From Patiria pectinifera (taxonomy: Eukaryota > Echinodermata > Asteroidea > Valvatida > Asterinidae): a stretch of 64,000 nt of DNA. The position numbers were made by a program, and so were the translations under genes. The notes under the pieces were generated by a model that did not search any database, had not been told where the DNA came from, and saw only the letters and a program-made list of their open reading frames with translations. Below are positions 46,157 to 58,260 of this stretch, piece after piece. The stretch's first letter is position 1. The number at the start of each line of letters is the position of its first letter. The DNA lies in the NCBI GenBank assembly GCA_029964075.1, contig CM057135.1:12922863-12986862 (forward strand), read 5' to 3'.

Positions 46157-46377
46157 GAGAGCAAGAGCCTGGTCTGGTGCCTAGACTGAAATATTTAAAG
46201 ACATATTGGGAGATTGGTCTGGTGCCGGCCGAGTCCCTATAAAGTCTAAAACCCCCAACAACTCGGAGACAAAAAGATATTGGGCATTTTGTCGCCGTTA
46301 GATTTATTTTTAGAAACCAAAGCGACGTGAACAGACTTGCCACACATTTTTTTTCTATTTTGTTGCCGTACCCCCCT
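46157..46377 (-). repeat. Element copy 1, right inverted end
   Basis: Carries the inverted counterparts of the left-end blocks at 46157-46185 and 46360-46377, about 170 bases further apart than on the left. Confidence 0.6.
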
Positions 46378-46389
46378 CCCCATGCCATA

Positions 46390-47756
46390 CTACTCATGAA
46401 CTACTCTGTGAATATCATTTATGATGGCTGTCACAATAACATGATTCGCAGACAGTTTGCATGGATGTTTGTTCTCATCGTTGCTCTCTTAAACGTCTAT
46501 CACCATTATCAGCATCCCTTCGTTGGTTAAATAAGGATTAAGCATGCTCAGGGAACTGGACGTATTGACAGGTTTACCTCATCTCAATTTATTGATCTCT
46601 GAATTGAAGCTCTGCGATTGACTTCTTGGGTTGCAAGTATTTCCTGCGAAACTTATCTCCTGGACCGACAGACATTTAGTGGATTTGTCACCCTTAAGAT
46701 ACTACACAAATCGCAGCATCCAAGCAAGAGTTTTTTGGCCATACCATGTAGAAGAAGAATAATCCATTATCCGATCAAAGGGGTGACCAGGTGTGTTTCT
46801 GGTGGTTCTGGACAATCAGTCTTGCTTCAGTCTTGCTTTGCTTCTTAACTTTTTTAAGATGCATTTTTAATTTTTGATCTTGTGTGAAAAAAATTGTTTA
46901 AATACGACTCGTACAAGTATATGCACTTTCGTTTTTGAAAGGTAAAATTTCAACATTTCACGCTTCTGTGCCTGTGACACATAGTCACAGACTATTGATT
47001 GCAAAACATGTAGTTTGTACCTGGTGCCGCCTAGTACGCAGGCATACTGTACCTGAGAGTTCAGCTTGAACGGACGTATTTTTATTTAGAATGCAGTTTT
47101 AACGTTTTACTGTATATCGACTATAATTGTAGCGTAGAAAATGGTTCACTACAAAAAACCCTGGTTCAAATGATTATTCGCGATTTAGTTTTTAACCTGC
47201 GACCACAAAAGAAAAGAAAAGGAATCAAGGAAACAAAAATAGACTTCTCAATTTTTTTTAAATTTAGTCCAAAAAAAGGAAATTCAAACAAACAAACAAA
47301 CAAAATGATTTAAAAACACTCAGACGAATTTGCCAAGGATAAAAAATAAACAGTTGGATAAAAACATTTGGGATGATTACAAAAAAACTTAGTTAAAAAG
47401 AAAAAAAAAAGAAAAGAAAAAAAAAGAGAAACCCACACAGCACTAAAGGAAATGACTCTTAAAGATACAGAAATGGACTAAAAACCAAAAATGGAGCAGA
47501 CACTTGTGATCGGGATGAAAATGCACACTAAAGCTAGAGCAGGGCTTATATGTCTTGCCTGTGTGATGTTGGTCTGCTGAATGAGCCTCTAGGTCAATGA
47601 ACTAAAGCTACAGTTGGGGCCAGAATAAACAATGGGGGAAGGGGGAGGCCATTACTAAACTAAACACGGAGGAATAATTGTGTACTCCTATAAAAAAAAA
47701 AAAAGACGGGACGCAGATCTGAAACTAGGGAAACACTTTAACTTATTTTCTGCTCC
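46390..47756. other. Non-coding stretch
   Basis: Short ORFs and A-rich runs only, with no recognisable gene or element ends. Confidence 0.5.
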
Positions 47757-48212
47757 TGTACACAATAAACAATTTTATAACAACGTAAGCACCCTCTTTT
47801 ATTTTAATGTTCGTATTTATACAGTCATATACCTACAACAAGTAATTAAAAACACTAAAAACAATTTTTTAACTTACTGGTGGTTAGTGTGATACGTACT
47901 CTTCTTATTTAGTCGACTTTTCTTTAGTTGAATATTATCACTCGAGAAAAGCTTCCGAATATCTTGTTTAGGGTATTGGACAGCAGTAGGCCACCAGTTT
48001 GTATCGATTATGGTATCTTTTGGAGTTGTTGATATGCGAGACTAACAAAATAATTATGTTCAAATTCTGTGTTTAAACACGGATCAATTGGGTGTAAAGA
48101 CAGATTGGAAATTGTTATTAGTGTTTTTAAGTACTTGTTGTAGGTATATGACTGTTTAAATACGAACATTAAAATAAAAGAGGCTGCTTACCTGTTTTAT
48201 TATACACGACAA
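47757..48212. mobile_element. Foldback MITE, ~70-bp arms
   Basis: The arms match inverted at 47786-47853 and 48119-48190 (outer TAAGCAnCCTCTTTTATTTT). Weaker complementarity extends outward. The interior is non-coding. Confidence 0.75.
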
Positions 48213-48335
48213 AATATTTTTGAACTCCATTTGATTACCCGAGTGTAAAGGCAGACTAAATTGGATTTTACTTATGAAAAGAATCCTCGCGATAACAGTA
48301 GATATTGCGTTAGTCTATGGCAGTTGAGTCATAAG

Positions 48336-48555
48336 AGATCGATCGGCTCTTATAAGACTCGCTTCTCATTGACATTGCACTGGAACGATCGGCTTTTGAT
48401 GAGAGTCGTTGCTCATTGACATTGCATTTGAACGATCGGCTCTTGTAAGAGTCGCTTCTCATAGACATTGCTTGGGAACGATCGGCTTTTGATAAGACTC
48501 GCTTCTCATAGGCATTGCATTGGAACGATCAGCTCTTGTAAGAGCCGACCGGCTG
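48336..48555 (+). repeat. 46-bp tandem repeats, cluster 1
   Basis: About five units starting CGATCGGCTCTT and containing CGCTTCTCAT and GACATTGC. The same unit forms a second cluster at 53068-53420 in the same direction, bracketing the region between. Confidence 0.9.
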
Positions 48556-48559
48556 TAAG

Positions 48560-50160
48560 TTTTTTTTTTTGTGGCTGTTTCGGCACACACTTAAACCAGC
48601 ATCTGAAGTTGTGTGCCGAACATTGACATCATCGTGACGTCATCATGAGTCACGTGATGTCACATTATATGCGATTTTTCTATTGTGACCGTTTTCTAGC
48701 AGAATTCGGCTAGATCTGACAGATTGGGCTATATCTCCAGAACTACAGGTCCGATTGGATTGAAAGTTGGTACGTACCTAAACCAGAATGTGTTATAAAT
48801 GAAAATTTAAGTGACGTCACGATGATTTCATTACGTGACATGTGACGTCACAATATAGGTGCATATTTTGAAGGCCTATATCTCCATGACTACAGTTCCG
48901 ATTGGGTTGAAACTTAGTATGTACCTTAACCGGGATGTGTTATAGATGAAAATTTAAGTGACGTCACGATGACGTCATCACGTGACATGTGACGTCACAA
49001 TATAGGTGCATATTTTGAAGGCCTATATCTCCATGACTACAGGTCCGATTGGGTTGAAACTTGGTATTTACCTATAAACAGGGATGTGTTAAAGATGAAA
49101 ATTTAAGTGATGTTACGATGACGTCATCACGTGACATCGTCACGTGACATGTGACGTCATATTAAAAATTGCATATTTTGAAGGCCAATATCAACAGAAC
49201 TACAGGTCTGATTGGGTTGAAACTTGGTATGTACCTAAACTGGGATGTGTTTTAGATATAAATTTAAGTGACGTCATGATTTAGTCATCACGTGACATGT
49301 GACGTCATATCAAATGTGCATATTTTCAAGGCCAATATCTACAGAACTACAGGTCTGATTGGGTTGAAAATGTTTTATAGATGAAAATTGAAGTGACGTC
49401 ATGATGACGTCATCATGGGTTACGTGACGTCTCGTTAAAGATGAATAGATTTAATCTTTAAAAATCAATATAAAATCAACCGTGAGAGACCTGAACATAA
49501 TTTTCGCGGGAATGGATAGAATTATCGAGGGTCTTCATTTTTCAAATATGTGCAAAATCACGTGACCCTTTCTTCTGGTTAAAACCGGAAGTGCCTTGTA
49601 ATTTAAAATTGGTGAAAGATGTGAACTTGCTTTCAACTATGTATGCTCTGGCTAAGATCTACTTTATAATAATATTATAGTTATAGATGAAACTTTTTAT
49701 GTGACGTCATTATGACGTCATCACGTGACATGTGACGTCATAATTGAAAGCCCTATGAGAATGGAATCACATATTATATGCCACCATTTATTATAAACAG
49801 AACGTAGTGCTTAATTGAACAGTTTCTTGCTTGATGGAACATAATGAAAATTTACATGCCACATGTCACAGAAAGTTACCGAAACAGCCCTGTGTTTGTC
49901 AACAAACATAAGTCTATTTTTAGCTGTTTCGGTTACAACCGAAACAGCTCTTGTTTTCGTTAAAGTTTTTTTTTTCTTTTTTTTCTTTCTTTTTCTCTTT
50001 CAGACTCTTCTCCATAGGGTTTGTACACGTTTTTTCTTCTGCAAGGGCACTTTGGCACTTTCTTAAATTGCATCAACCTCATACTTGGCACACACTTAGA
50101 CCACCATCCACAGATGGTCCTAGAAGAAATTCGTAATCATGACGTCATCAAGTGTCAAGT
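48560..50160 (+). repeat. CRE-palindrome-rich repeat, copies 1
   Basis: Repeating blocks with TGACGTCATCACGTGACATG, GCATATTTTGAAGGCC and ATATCTCCAGAACTACAGG, of about 150 bp. Related long segments recur near 51230 and 52190. TGACGTCA is the CRE octamer. No coding potential beyond chance ORFs. Confidence 0.8.
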
Positions 50161-50185
50161 TACGTAACATTAAAGGTGCATTTTT

Positions 50186-50395
50186 TGTCCATAGGGTTTG
50201 TACACGTTCTTTTCTCCATAGGGTTTGTACACGTTCTTTTTTCCATAGGTTTTGTACACGTTCTTTTCTCCATAGGGTTTGTACACGTTCTTTTCTCCAT
50301 AGGGTTTGTACACGTTCTTTTCTCCATAGGGTTTGTACACGTTCTTTTCTCCATAGGCATTGTGCACGTTGTTTTCTCCATAGGCTTTGTACCCA
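50186..50395 (+). repeat. 27-bp tandem repeats
   Basis: About eight units of GGGTTTGTACACGTTCTTTT plus CTCCATA. The period is a multiple of three, which gives the open frames with a nine-residue repeat. Not a CRISPR array, since there are no unique spacers. Confidence 0.95.
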
Positions 50396-50399
50396 TGGG

Positions 50400-51230
50400 G
50401 TCGGACAACACGACCGTTATCCAACTTGACATTTTGACAGCGTGCCCATGCATGCCTTGCCGCCCTACAGCTGGCCAGGTCCCCGCGCACTCTACGCGGT
50501 ACAGTCATGATGCCACAGATTATGCGGCTTACTTTTGGTACTATTCAAGTCATATATAGGAAAATAACTGGAGTCCGTTTATGGAATTCTTTCCAAGACG
50601 TCATTAAATTTAATTCCCTTCTCGTCTGCTCAGTACTATTGGTATTTTCACTCCCAACATAGTTGAACACATTTCGTTTTTCCTACTTCAAATATAGACA
50701 CCAGAAATAAGTTACTAAATACAGGTACACTTTCACACTTTCCTAAATCTATCCTCGACCCGCTATCATCATCTGCGCACCTGGGTATGTCCATAAATAA
50801 GGGGTCCAAAAGTGTGACATTTTTGGTGTCCCTGTTACACCGGACCTGTTAATTTGCCATTCAAGTGTCAATAAAAATGACTTCACACTATTTTTCATTT
50901 GTTTACCAGGTAGTTTGCTTTACATAATCACTCTTAGAATCAGAGACATGTGTCCTGAATTACAAAATCTGACACAAGACAGATGTAACTCGGACACCAA
51001 AATTGGACCCTAAATTTATGGAATCACCCACCTTCATGTACGCTTTGCACGCGCACCCATTCCCAAACGCAAAGAAAAGAGGACTGCGCACACATTGAAC
51101 CACGTGGATTTAGGACGTCTGACATAAATCGACTTCACACACTTGGCACACTTGGCATTTGTACACGTATTTTTGTTACCGGCACTTTGGCCACTAAAAT
51201 CAATCCGATTGCCTTTATACTCGGCACACA
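50400..51230. other. Spacer within satellite region
   Basis: Unique-looking non-coding sequence between the 27-bp and later repeats. I see no gene. Confidence 0.4.
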
Positions 51231-51496
51231 CTTAGACCAGCATCTGAAGTTGTGCCTCGAACATTGACGTCATCATGACGTCATCACGTGTCACATGACG
51301 TCACATTATATGCGATTTTTCTGTTGTGACTATTTTTAAGCAGAATTCGGCTAGATCTGACAGATTGGGCTATATCTCCAGAACTACAGGTCCGATTGGG
51401 TTAAAAGTGGGAATGTACCGAGACCGGAATGCCTTAAAGATGCAAATTAACTTGACGTCATTATGACATCATCATGAGTCACGTGCGTAACATTGT
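51231..51496 (+). repeat. CRE-palindrome-rich repeat, copy 2
   Basis: Near-repeat of 48590 onward: CACACTTAGACCAGCATCTG, ACATTGACGTCATCATGACG and GGCTATATCTCCAGAACTAC. Confidence 0.8.
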
Positions 51497-52090
51497 TTAG
51501 AAAAACCTGGTATAACTGCGTTTCCACATGACACGTTGTGGGTATGGGCCAAGCTGTTTAGAAAAACCTGGCATAACTGCGTTTCCCCATTGCACGTTAT
51601 AGGTATGGACGAAGCTGTCTGGAAAAACCTGGCATAACTGCGTTTCCACATTGCACGTTGTGGGTATGGACGAAGCTGTTTAGACAAACCTGGCATAACT
51701 GCGTTTCCCCATTGCACGTTATAGGTTTGGACGAAGCTGTCTGGAAAAACCTGGCATAACTGCGTTTCCCCATTGCACGTTAAAGGTATGGACGAAGCTG
51801 TCTGGAAAAACCTGGCATAACTGCGTTTCCCCATTGCACGTTATAGGTATGGACGAAGCTGTCTGGAAAAACCTGGCATAATGCGTTTCCCCATTGCACG
51901 TTATAGGTATGGACGAAGCTGTCTGGAAAAACCTGGCATAACTGCGTTTCCCCATTGCACGTTGTGGGTATGGACCAAGCTGTTTAGAAAAACCTGGCAT
52001 AACTGCGTTTCCCCATTGCTCGTTGTAGGTATGGACGAAGCTGTCTGGGAAAACCTAGCATAACTGTGTTTTCCCATTGCAAGTTTTGTT
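51497..52090 (+). repeat. 61-bp tandem repeats
   Basis: About ten units of 61 bp (each with ACCTGGCATAACTGCGTTTC and GGTATGGACGAAGCTGTCTG). First units at 51506 and 51567, last near 52051. Open frames across it are a by-product of the repeat. Confidence 0.95.
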
Positions 52091-52149
52091 TTCAGCCATT
52101 CCTCATAGCATTTGTACACGTTTTTACAGTGGAAGGCACTTGGGGCACT

Positions 52150-53060
52150 AAAATCAATCCAATTAACTTTATACCGGGCACACACTTAGACCAGCATCTG
52201 AAGTTGTGCCCCGAACATTCACGACATGATGACGTCATCATGAGTCACGTGACGTAACATTATATGCGATTTTTCTATAGTGACCATTTTCTAGCAGAAT
52301 TCGGCTAGATCTGACAGATTGGGCTATATCTCCAGAACAACAGGTCCGATAGGGTTGAAAGGTGGTATGTACCTAGACCGGGATGTCTTATAGATGAAAA
52401 TTAACTTGACGTCATGATGACGTCATCATGTGACATATGACGTCATATGAAATAAACATATTTTGAAGGCCTATATCTCCTGAACTACAGGTTCGATTGG
52501 GTTGAAAGTTGGTATGTACCTAGACTGGGATGTGCTATAGACAAAAATTGAAGTTACGTCACGATTACATCATCATGGGTCACGTGACGTCACGTTAAAG
52601 ATTAATAGATCTTTGAAAATCAATTTAAATTCAACCGTGAGAGACCTGAACTTGACGTTTGCAGGAATCGATAGAATAATCCAGGGTCTTAATTTTTATA
52701 TATTATGTGCAAAAGCACGTGACCCTTCCTTCCGGTTGAAACCGGAAGTGCCTTGTAATTTAAAATTGGTGAAAGATGTGAATTTGCTTTCAACGATTTA
52801 TGTTATGGCTAAGTTGTTATTTACAAACAAAAATATAGTTATAGATGAAAATTGATGTGACGTCATCATGATGTCATTACGTTACATATGACGTCATAAT
52901 TCAAAGCCCTATGGGAATGTAATCACATATTATATGCCACCAGTTGAGTTATTATCAACAGAACTACACATTCTTTCTGGATGGAATTTGTACTTCAAAC
53001 TTTACATGTCACATGTCACAAAAAATACCGAAACAGCCCTAAGTTTGTCCACCAACATAA
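52150..53060 (+). repeat. CRE-palindrome-rich repeat, copy 3
   Basis: Third copy of the segment at 48590 and 51231, here continuing with the parts also found at 49440-49910 (for example CCGGAAGTGCCTTGTAATTT). Confidence 0.8.
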
Positions 53061-53067
53061 GTCTAGT

Positions 53068-53420
53068 TGACATTGCATTGGAACGATCGACTCTTATAAG
53101 ACTCGCTTCTCATAGGCATGCATTGGAACGATCGGCTCTTGTAAGATTTGCTTCTCATAGACTTTGCGTATGATCGACTCTTATAAGACTCGCTTCTCAT
53201 TGACATTACATTGGAACGATCGGCTTTTGATAAGACTCGCTTCTCATTGACATTGCATTGGAACGATCGGCTCTTATTAGACTCGCTTCTCATAGGCATT
53301 GCATTGTGACGATCGGCCCTTGTACGAGTCGCTCCTAATTGACATTACATTGGAACGATCGGCTCTTATAAAAGTCGTTTCTCCTTACATTACATTACAT
53401 TAGAACGATCGGCTAGGCTG
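53068..53420 (+). repeat. 46-bp tandem repeats, cluster 2
   Basis: About seven or eight units of the 48336 repeat (CGATCGGCTCTT, CGCTTCTCAT), marking the other edge of the satellite block. Confidence 0.9.
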
Positions 53421-53588
53421 ATAAGAGCCAATTATTTTGCCTTTTAATTGTGTTTACCCTACCCCAATAGCTTGAAACACGTGGGAAAAACATATAATTC
53501 TAACTGCAGTCAAGTAAAAGTCTAATTGATTATAAAATAAATACTCTGTCCTCGAAAAAAAAGAAAAAAAAGAAAATAAATTGTACTG

Positions 53589-55880
53589 ATGTATAATAAA
53601 ATGCAAAGAAATATAATCAGACCGACCGTTAAAGGATTTTTTCGATGGAATAAAGCAACGCTGTGTGATTATGTGCAGCGATATAATATACCGTTAAGTC
53701 TATATCGAGGGGACACAAAATTATGAAAGTCAATTTAAACAAGTGTAGACGATCATAATCTAGAATTTGTACCGACGGGTTATAAAGGCCAATTTTTAAA
53801 AAAAGATTTAATCTCGGCGATTAAACATTACAGACAACTCTAATACTTAACAGAGTCAGCTTTTAGAGAAATGAGTTTTTAAAATTACTATAGAAACTGG
53901 GACTTAAATCCTAGACTTTTTAACAACGATTTAGTCAAGTTTTTTCAAGTTTTTTTATTCTCACAAGGAACAAATAGTGAATAAAATCAAGTTGGAATTA
54001 AGAGAGCTTGGAGGTTTTAAAGTAGAGCTTGTACTAAAAATAAGGTATCAAAAAATCAAACCAGACGATATAATCGAAACGATCGAAGCTATTCATTATA
54101 GCAAGCAGAGAGCCGTTTTAAATCAAAGTCAAATAAAACCGGTTTTAAAAGAAGCGATGGATGAGCTTTTTAAAAAGTATGAAAGGTATATGAATCAAGG
54201 ATCGGGTTGGGTAGTCGGTAAACTATTCGCGTAATACATTAACGTTAACAGATTTAATCCCGCGAGGGGTAGTTCTTATATAAACCTACCCAAACATCTG
54301 AAATTTAAAAAAGGTGGTGGTTGAGAGCTGCCGTAGAGTTGTTCACGGATAAAGTAAAATATCAAATAAAACATAATCGTGAATATAAAATCCACAAAGA
54401 AAACCCTGGGGTTTACACCAAAGACGACGGACTCAACATTAAAGGCGTAGACTAACCTCACCGATCGATCAGATACCCAAGATAGAAAACCAAAATAATT
54501 TGTCGATAAACGTATACGGTTATAAAGGTTAATTTATATCCATTATACGTGTCTCAAAACTACGAAGCAGGGTCAAAAGAGATGGATCTGTTCTTGTTTT
54601 CTAAAGGTGACAAGAATCACTATTGTTGGATAAAAAAAATAACTAGATTGCTTTACGACGTTACGAAACATCTATGTAAGAAATATTTTTGTCGAAGATG
54701 CCTATGGCATTTTACAAATCAAGCAAAATTAGACAGACACACCGCCGATTGTAAGGGTATACATACACATCCATCAAAGTTTGTATTTCCTACTGGTAAA
54801 CCAAAATACGAAAACGGGCAACGAGTCGAAAGAGACGTACCAATATTAGAATTTAAAAACTACAGGTATAAACAAAAAACACCATTTGTCATTTATGCCG
54901 ACTTTGAATCTATACTAGAAACAACACCACCGCTGGGTGAAGAGACAAACACAAAAAGACCCACGTTCACAGAGCTAACGGTTATTTGCTGGTTGTCGTC
55001 CGATGCGACGGTAAAAATATGTATCAAGAGACATCTAGAGGTAAAGATGCCGCGACTAAATTTGTAATTGTGTTAGAATTACAGTTACAAATAAATGCTA
55101 TATTTAATCTTTGTCAACCCATGGACTTAACCGAGCAAGATAAAATCGATTATGAAAACTCAAAGTGTTGGATTTGTAAAAATATATATATTCTAATTAC
55201 TCGACAATTGTCATGTCAAAACCCCAAAGAACCTGAAAAGAAAAGAAAAAAGAAAAGAAATACCAGTACATGAACAATGTACTGGTATTTACCAGAACAA
55301 AGGGATTTACCGAGTTTAAATGTCTAAACTGTAAAAAGAAGATTAACAAATTTAGAAAGGTGAGAGATCACCGTCACGTCATGAAGGAATATAGAGGTGC
55401 TGCACACGCCCATTGTAACCTCAAACTGCAAATTAAACCCGGCCCGGTTGTACAACGATATCTTTTTTTCCCCCGCAAATACGATAGCGAAACAGAAAAA
55501 TAAGTTATCGCTAAGAATTCAGAAAAGTGTATTTCGTTTTCGATAGGAAATCTACGCTTTTTAGACTCGTTTACTTTTATGACATCGTCGTTGGATAAAT
55601 TAGTGAAAGTCTGTCCAAAAGAGTCGTTTAATCTACTCCGAGAGCATTTTAAAAATCAAAACGCTGAGTCGTTATTACAAAAAGGAATATATCCTTACGA
55701 ATATATGAACTCGTTCAATAAATTCCAAGAGACCGCCCTACCACCCATCGACAAGTTTTACAGTAGTCTAAGAGACGAATATATATCGCAACAGGACTAC
55801 GACAGAGCTCAACGAGTGTGGAACGAGTTTAATATACAAAATCTAGGAAAAATATAACGACTTGTACGTTCGTAATGCGT
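53589..55880 (+). pseudogene. DNA polymerase B, N-terminal half (copy 2)
   Basis: Start at 53589 with the same opening block as copy 1 (KGFFRWNKATLCDYVQRY). Then comes a conserved N-terminal domain (53977-54234: VELVLKIRYQKIKPDDI, KYERYMNQGSGWVV), a Cys finger (YFCRRCLWHF), YADFES, and MTSSLDKLVKVCPKESFNLL. Homology ends about YNDLYVRN at 55880, before the palm, so motifs A-C are absent. Frameshifts and stops lie at several points (about 53725, 54235-54540, 54960 and 55070-55500). The strand is opposite to copy 1 polB relative to the small-gene block. Confidence 0.8.
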
Positions 55881-55885
55881 AGAGC

Positions 55886-56140
55886 CTATTGTTTTTTAAC
55901 AATAAAAATTTGGTTCATTGTATATGTTAAAAGTATCGTAAAATCATCAACACGACCCTTAGTGACCATGCTTCTTCCTTGATGTAAAACGTCATATATG
56001 TCGGTAGTGGGGTCGGCTTTATCTAGAGTATCAAAGGTGTCGTCTTCACCCACATTTATTTCTGCTACATCGTCTCTATCATCTTCATCTACATCATCGT
56101 ATTCATAGTATGGATCCATGTCAATTCCTCCTTCAGCCAT
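55886..56140 (-). pseudogene. MAEGG protein, 5' fragment (copy 2)
   Basis: ATG at 56140 in AAATAAATG context. Reads MAEGGIDMDPYYEYDDVDED and RSMVTKGRVDDF, then loses homology to copy 1 at about 55940, where it meets the polB fragment. It is a truncated gene at a rearrangement junction. Confidence 0.6.
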
Positions 56141-56174
56141 TTATTTAATAAAGCTATTTAAAATGATCAGAACA

Positions 56175-56414
56175 TTACGTTTTGATTATACTACCCGGCA
56201 GTATACCCTGCGCCACCAACCAAGTTTGCGTGGCTAGAGCTCCACTGACAATACCCGTCAATTTACGGGCGTCTTCTACGCTTAGTTTATTTAGATGTGG
56301 CGTTTTCATTTTAAGTACTTAACTTCCTACCATGGCGTATGCAATCGAAAGACCGCCTATAACAGCTCCGTGATAAATCGTATTGGCTATTGTGTTATTG
56401 TCGAAGTTACTCAT
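56175..56414 (-). pseudogene. Small hydrophobic element protein (copy 2)
   Basis: Homolog of 38316-38558: MSNFDNNTIANTIYHGAV, and ends GILPGSIIKT. One in-frame TAA follows AYAMVGS (near 56322). Confidence 0.65.
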
Positions 56415-56524
56415 CGTTTTGATTATATAACTTTTTTTTACAATTTGACAAGTATTTCTTGAAGTTTATCGTTTAAAGGTACTTGTTTTTATAGACATTT
56501 GTCTTGTTTCTTTTTTGAGCGATT

Positions 56525-56969
56525 CTATTCCATGTCTAACGTTGGTGTTGGTGGTGTTGTACGAGGTGTCAGTTTAGGTAAAACATTTATGGGCGTTTGG
56601 TTTGTTTGATCAGGGGCAGGCGCAGGTGCATTACTCATCCTCGGATACGACGAGGATAACAAAAATCCTAATCCTATTATCGATGCTACAGCTCCAATCA
56701 TCATCCAAGAGCTGTAACCATTGCTCAAAGCTTCTTCTCACGTTGATTCCATTTTTTGATAATTTTAATTTCATCTGTCTATTATGTTTAGCTTGAGCTA
56801 AACCTTGTTGTATTCTTTTAGGATTTTTACCCTTTGTCACTCTCGTTACTATTGATTTTGGCGGTGGTTTTGTTGGTGGTTTTGTCGGTGGGTTTGCTAT
56901 AGACGCTTCTGACTGAGCTGACGATGTTGTCTGCGGGTTCTCTGGCGTCACGATCTGTTGATCTTCCAT
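56525..56969 (-). pseudogene. Basic/membrane element protein (copy 2)
   Basis: ATG at 56969 (TATAATAAATG). N-terminal PTKPPTKPPPK, a basic block NPKRIQQGLAQAKHNRQMK, a frameshift near 56730, a membrane helix WMMIGAVASIIGLGFLL, and a Pro/Thr tail. Homolog of 38595-38970. Confidence 0.6.
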
Positions 56970-57048
56970 TTATTATATTAGTCTTGTAACATTTTAAATG
57001 TTTTGCTGAGATTATCGTAGCTATCAATGGCGGTATAACAGTTCCATA

Positions 57049-57431
57049 CTAAACGTTACGCAACATACTACCCATACTCGCTCTTATAATAGGATCAGTA
57101 CTCAAACCGTTGGTAAGTTCTTTTTCAGAATCTATAGTGACGTTATATCCTAAAACTTCGACTGGTGTAACAACACCTAACACTCTCGAAAATATACTTA
57201 GACTGTACTTTCCTACAGTTCGAACGATTTCATTTCCAAATTTAGTTTCGTATAGCTGGTATAGTTTGTTGACTTCCTCACTGTCAAGAGCTTCGATATT
57301 TTTAACGGTATACTCCTTCCCTAAGTACTTTTTAGAGTAGAGTTTCCAGCTGCTACTACACCGCACAAACGATCTTTGTGTTGTGTGATTTGATCTTGTT
57401 CGCAAGTAAAAGCAAGTTTTAAGTCCCCCAT
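57049..57431 (-). pseudogene. CGVxAAGN-KYLGKEYT protein (copy 2)
   Basis: ATG at 57431. Contains LCGVVAAGNS, KYLGKEYTVKNIEALDS, FSRVLGVVTPVEVLGYNV and an intact C-terminus DPIIRASMGSMLRNV. One frameshift near 57340 from a duplicated AGAGT. Homolog of 39137-39459. Confidence 0.6.
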
Positions 57432-57751
57432 TTAGTTAAAACGAGTTTAATTTTAACGCTGCTGAAACAACAAAGTAGTTGTTACGTTGCAGATACGTAG
57501 ATATTCGTAGGTGTAAACCGATAATTTAAAAGCTATGGTGATAATAGCAGAAAATTGTAAGTACTCAAATACTGGTATCATTTACTATAAAGCTAGTTAT
57601 AAAGTTAGTTGTAATCACTGAGTAGCTTGTTAAAAATCACCTGAGTAGCTAGCTTTTATTTTGCTGAGTAGTTAGCTATTATTCTGCTGATTTTTGTTGA
57701 CAACTATGTGATTTTTTTTTTTTTCAATTATTATATAATAAATAGAAATAA

Positions 57752-57830
57752 ATGGAAAATATATGTAAACGATGTCACCAAATGTTATCGAGAGATTATT
57801 TTCATCTAAAAAGAGAAGGATCAATGTCTA
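57752..57830 (+). pseudogene. Zinc-repeat protein, first 26 codons
   Basis: MENICKRCHQMLSRDYF start, as at 39935. The homology is cut at about 57831 by gypsy sequence in the opposite direction. Confidence 0.7.
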
Positions 57831-58260
57831 ACACTGCTCGTAGGTTTAGCAACGCCTTCTTGACATCCTGGTGGGTCTCGTGGTACCTTTTCATGACAGA
57901 CTTCACGGTTCTGACTGTGCGCTCTGGCATCCCATTCGAGCGAGGGTATCTTGGGGAGGAGGTAACATGGGTGACCGACCATTCCTCACACATGGCTTTG
58001 TATTGTTGTCCAACAAACTGTGGACCATTGTCGGAGATCTCCCTTGGCACGCCAAAGATGCTGAACGTTGCTGCTGTTTGTTGAGCGACAGATGAGCTTG
58101 ACGTGTTAGATAATTTGTGCACCACTGGGTATTTCGAGTGATAGTCCACAATGAGAAGGTAAGTATCACCTCCAAGGTCGAAGATGTCTGTTCCCAGCTT
58201 TGTCCAGGGTGTGAGAGGTACATCATGAGGTTGGAGTGGTTCCTTCCGTTGGCGGCTTTG
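57831..58260 (-). pseudogene. Ty3/gypsy integrase core (3'-truncated element)
   Basis: Minus frame: DYHSKYPVVHKL, VPREISDNGPQF, SSPRYPRSNGMPERTVRTVKS, LLNLR. Asp and Glu of the integrase core are visible. The first Asp lies just upstream across a frameshift. The element ends here abruptly; no 3' LTR was seen. Confidence 0.75.

Larger units (their letters stand above)
34964..46377. mobile_element. Polinton/adintovirus-type element, copy 1
   Basis: About 11.4 kb between inverted end segments. It holds a protein-primed-type polB, retroviral-type integrase, packaging ATPase, a virion-type protein and a set of small proteins that I associate with Polinton-type elements of marine invertebrates. 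All main genes are damaged. Gene directions: TFIIB-like and virion-type (+); small-protein block (-); zinc-repeat (+); ATPase and helical membrane protein (-); integrase (+); polB (-). Confidence 0.75.

Noticed and set aside
50186-50395. Possible CRISPR-like array
   Set aside because: Units are contiguous 27-bp tandem copies with no spacers, in animal DNA.
50139-52185. Repeat-peptide ORFs across the 27-bp and 61-bp arrays
   Set aside because: Open frames follow from repeat periodicity; there is no start context, conservation or partner gene.
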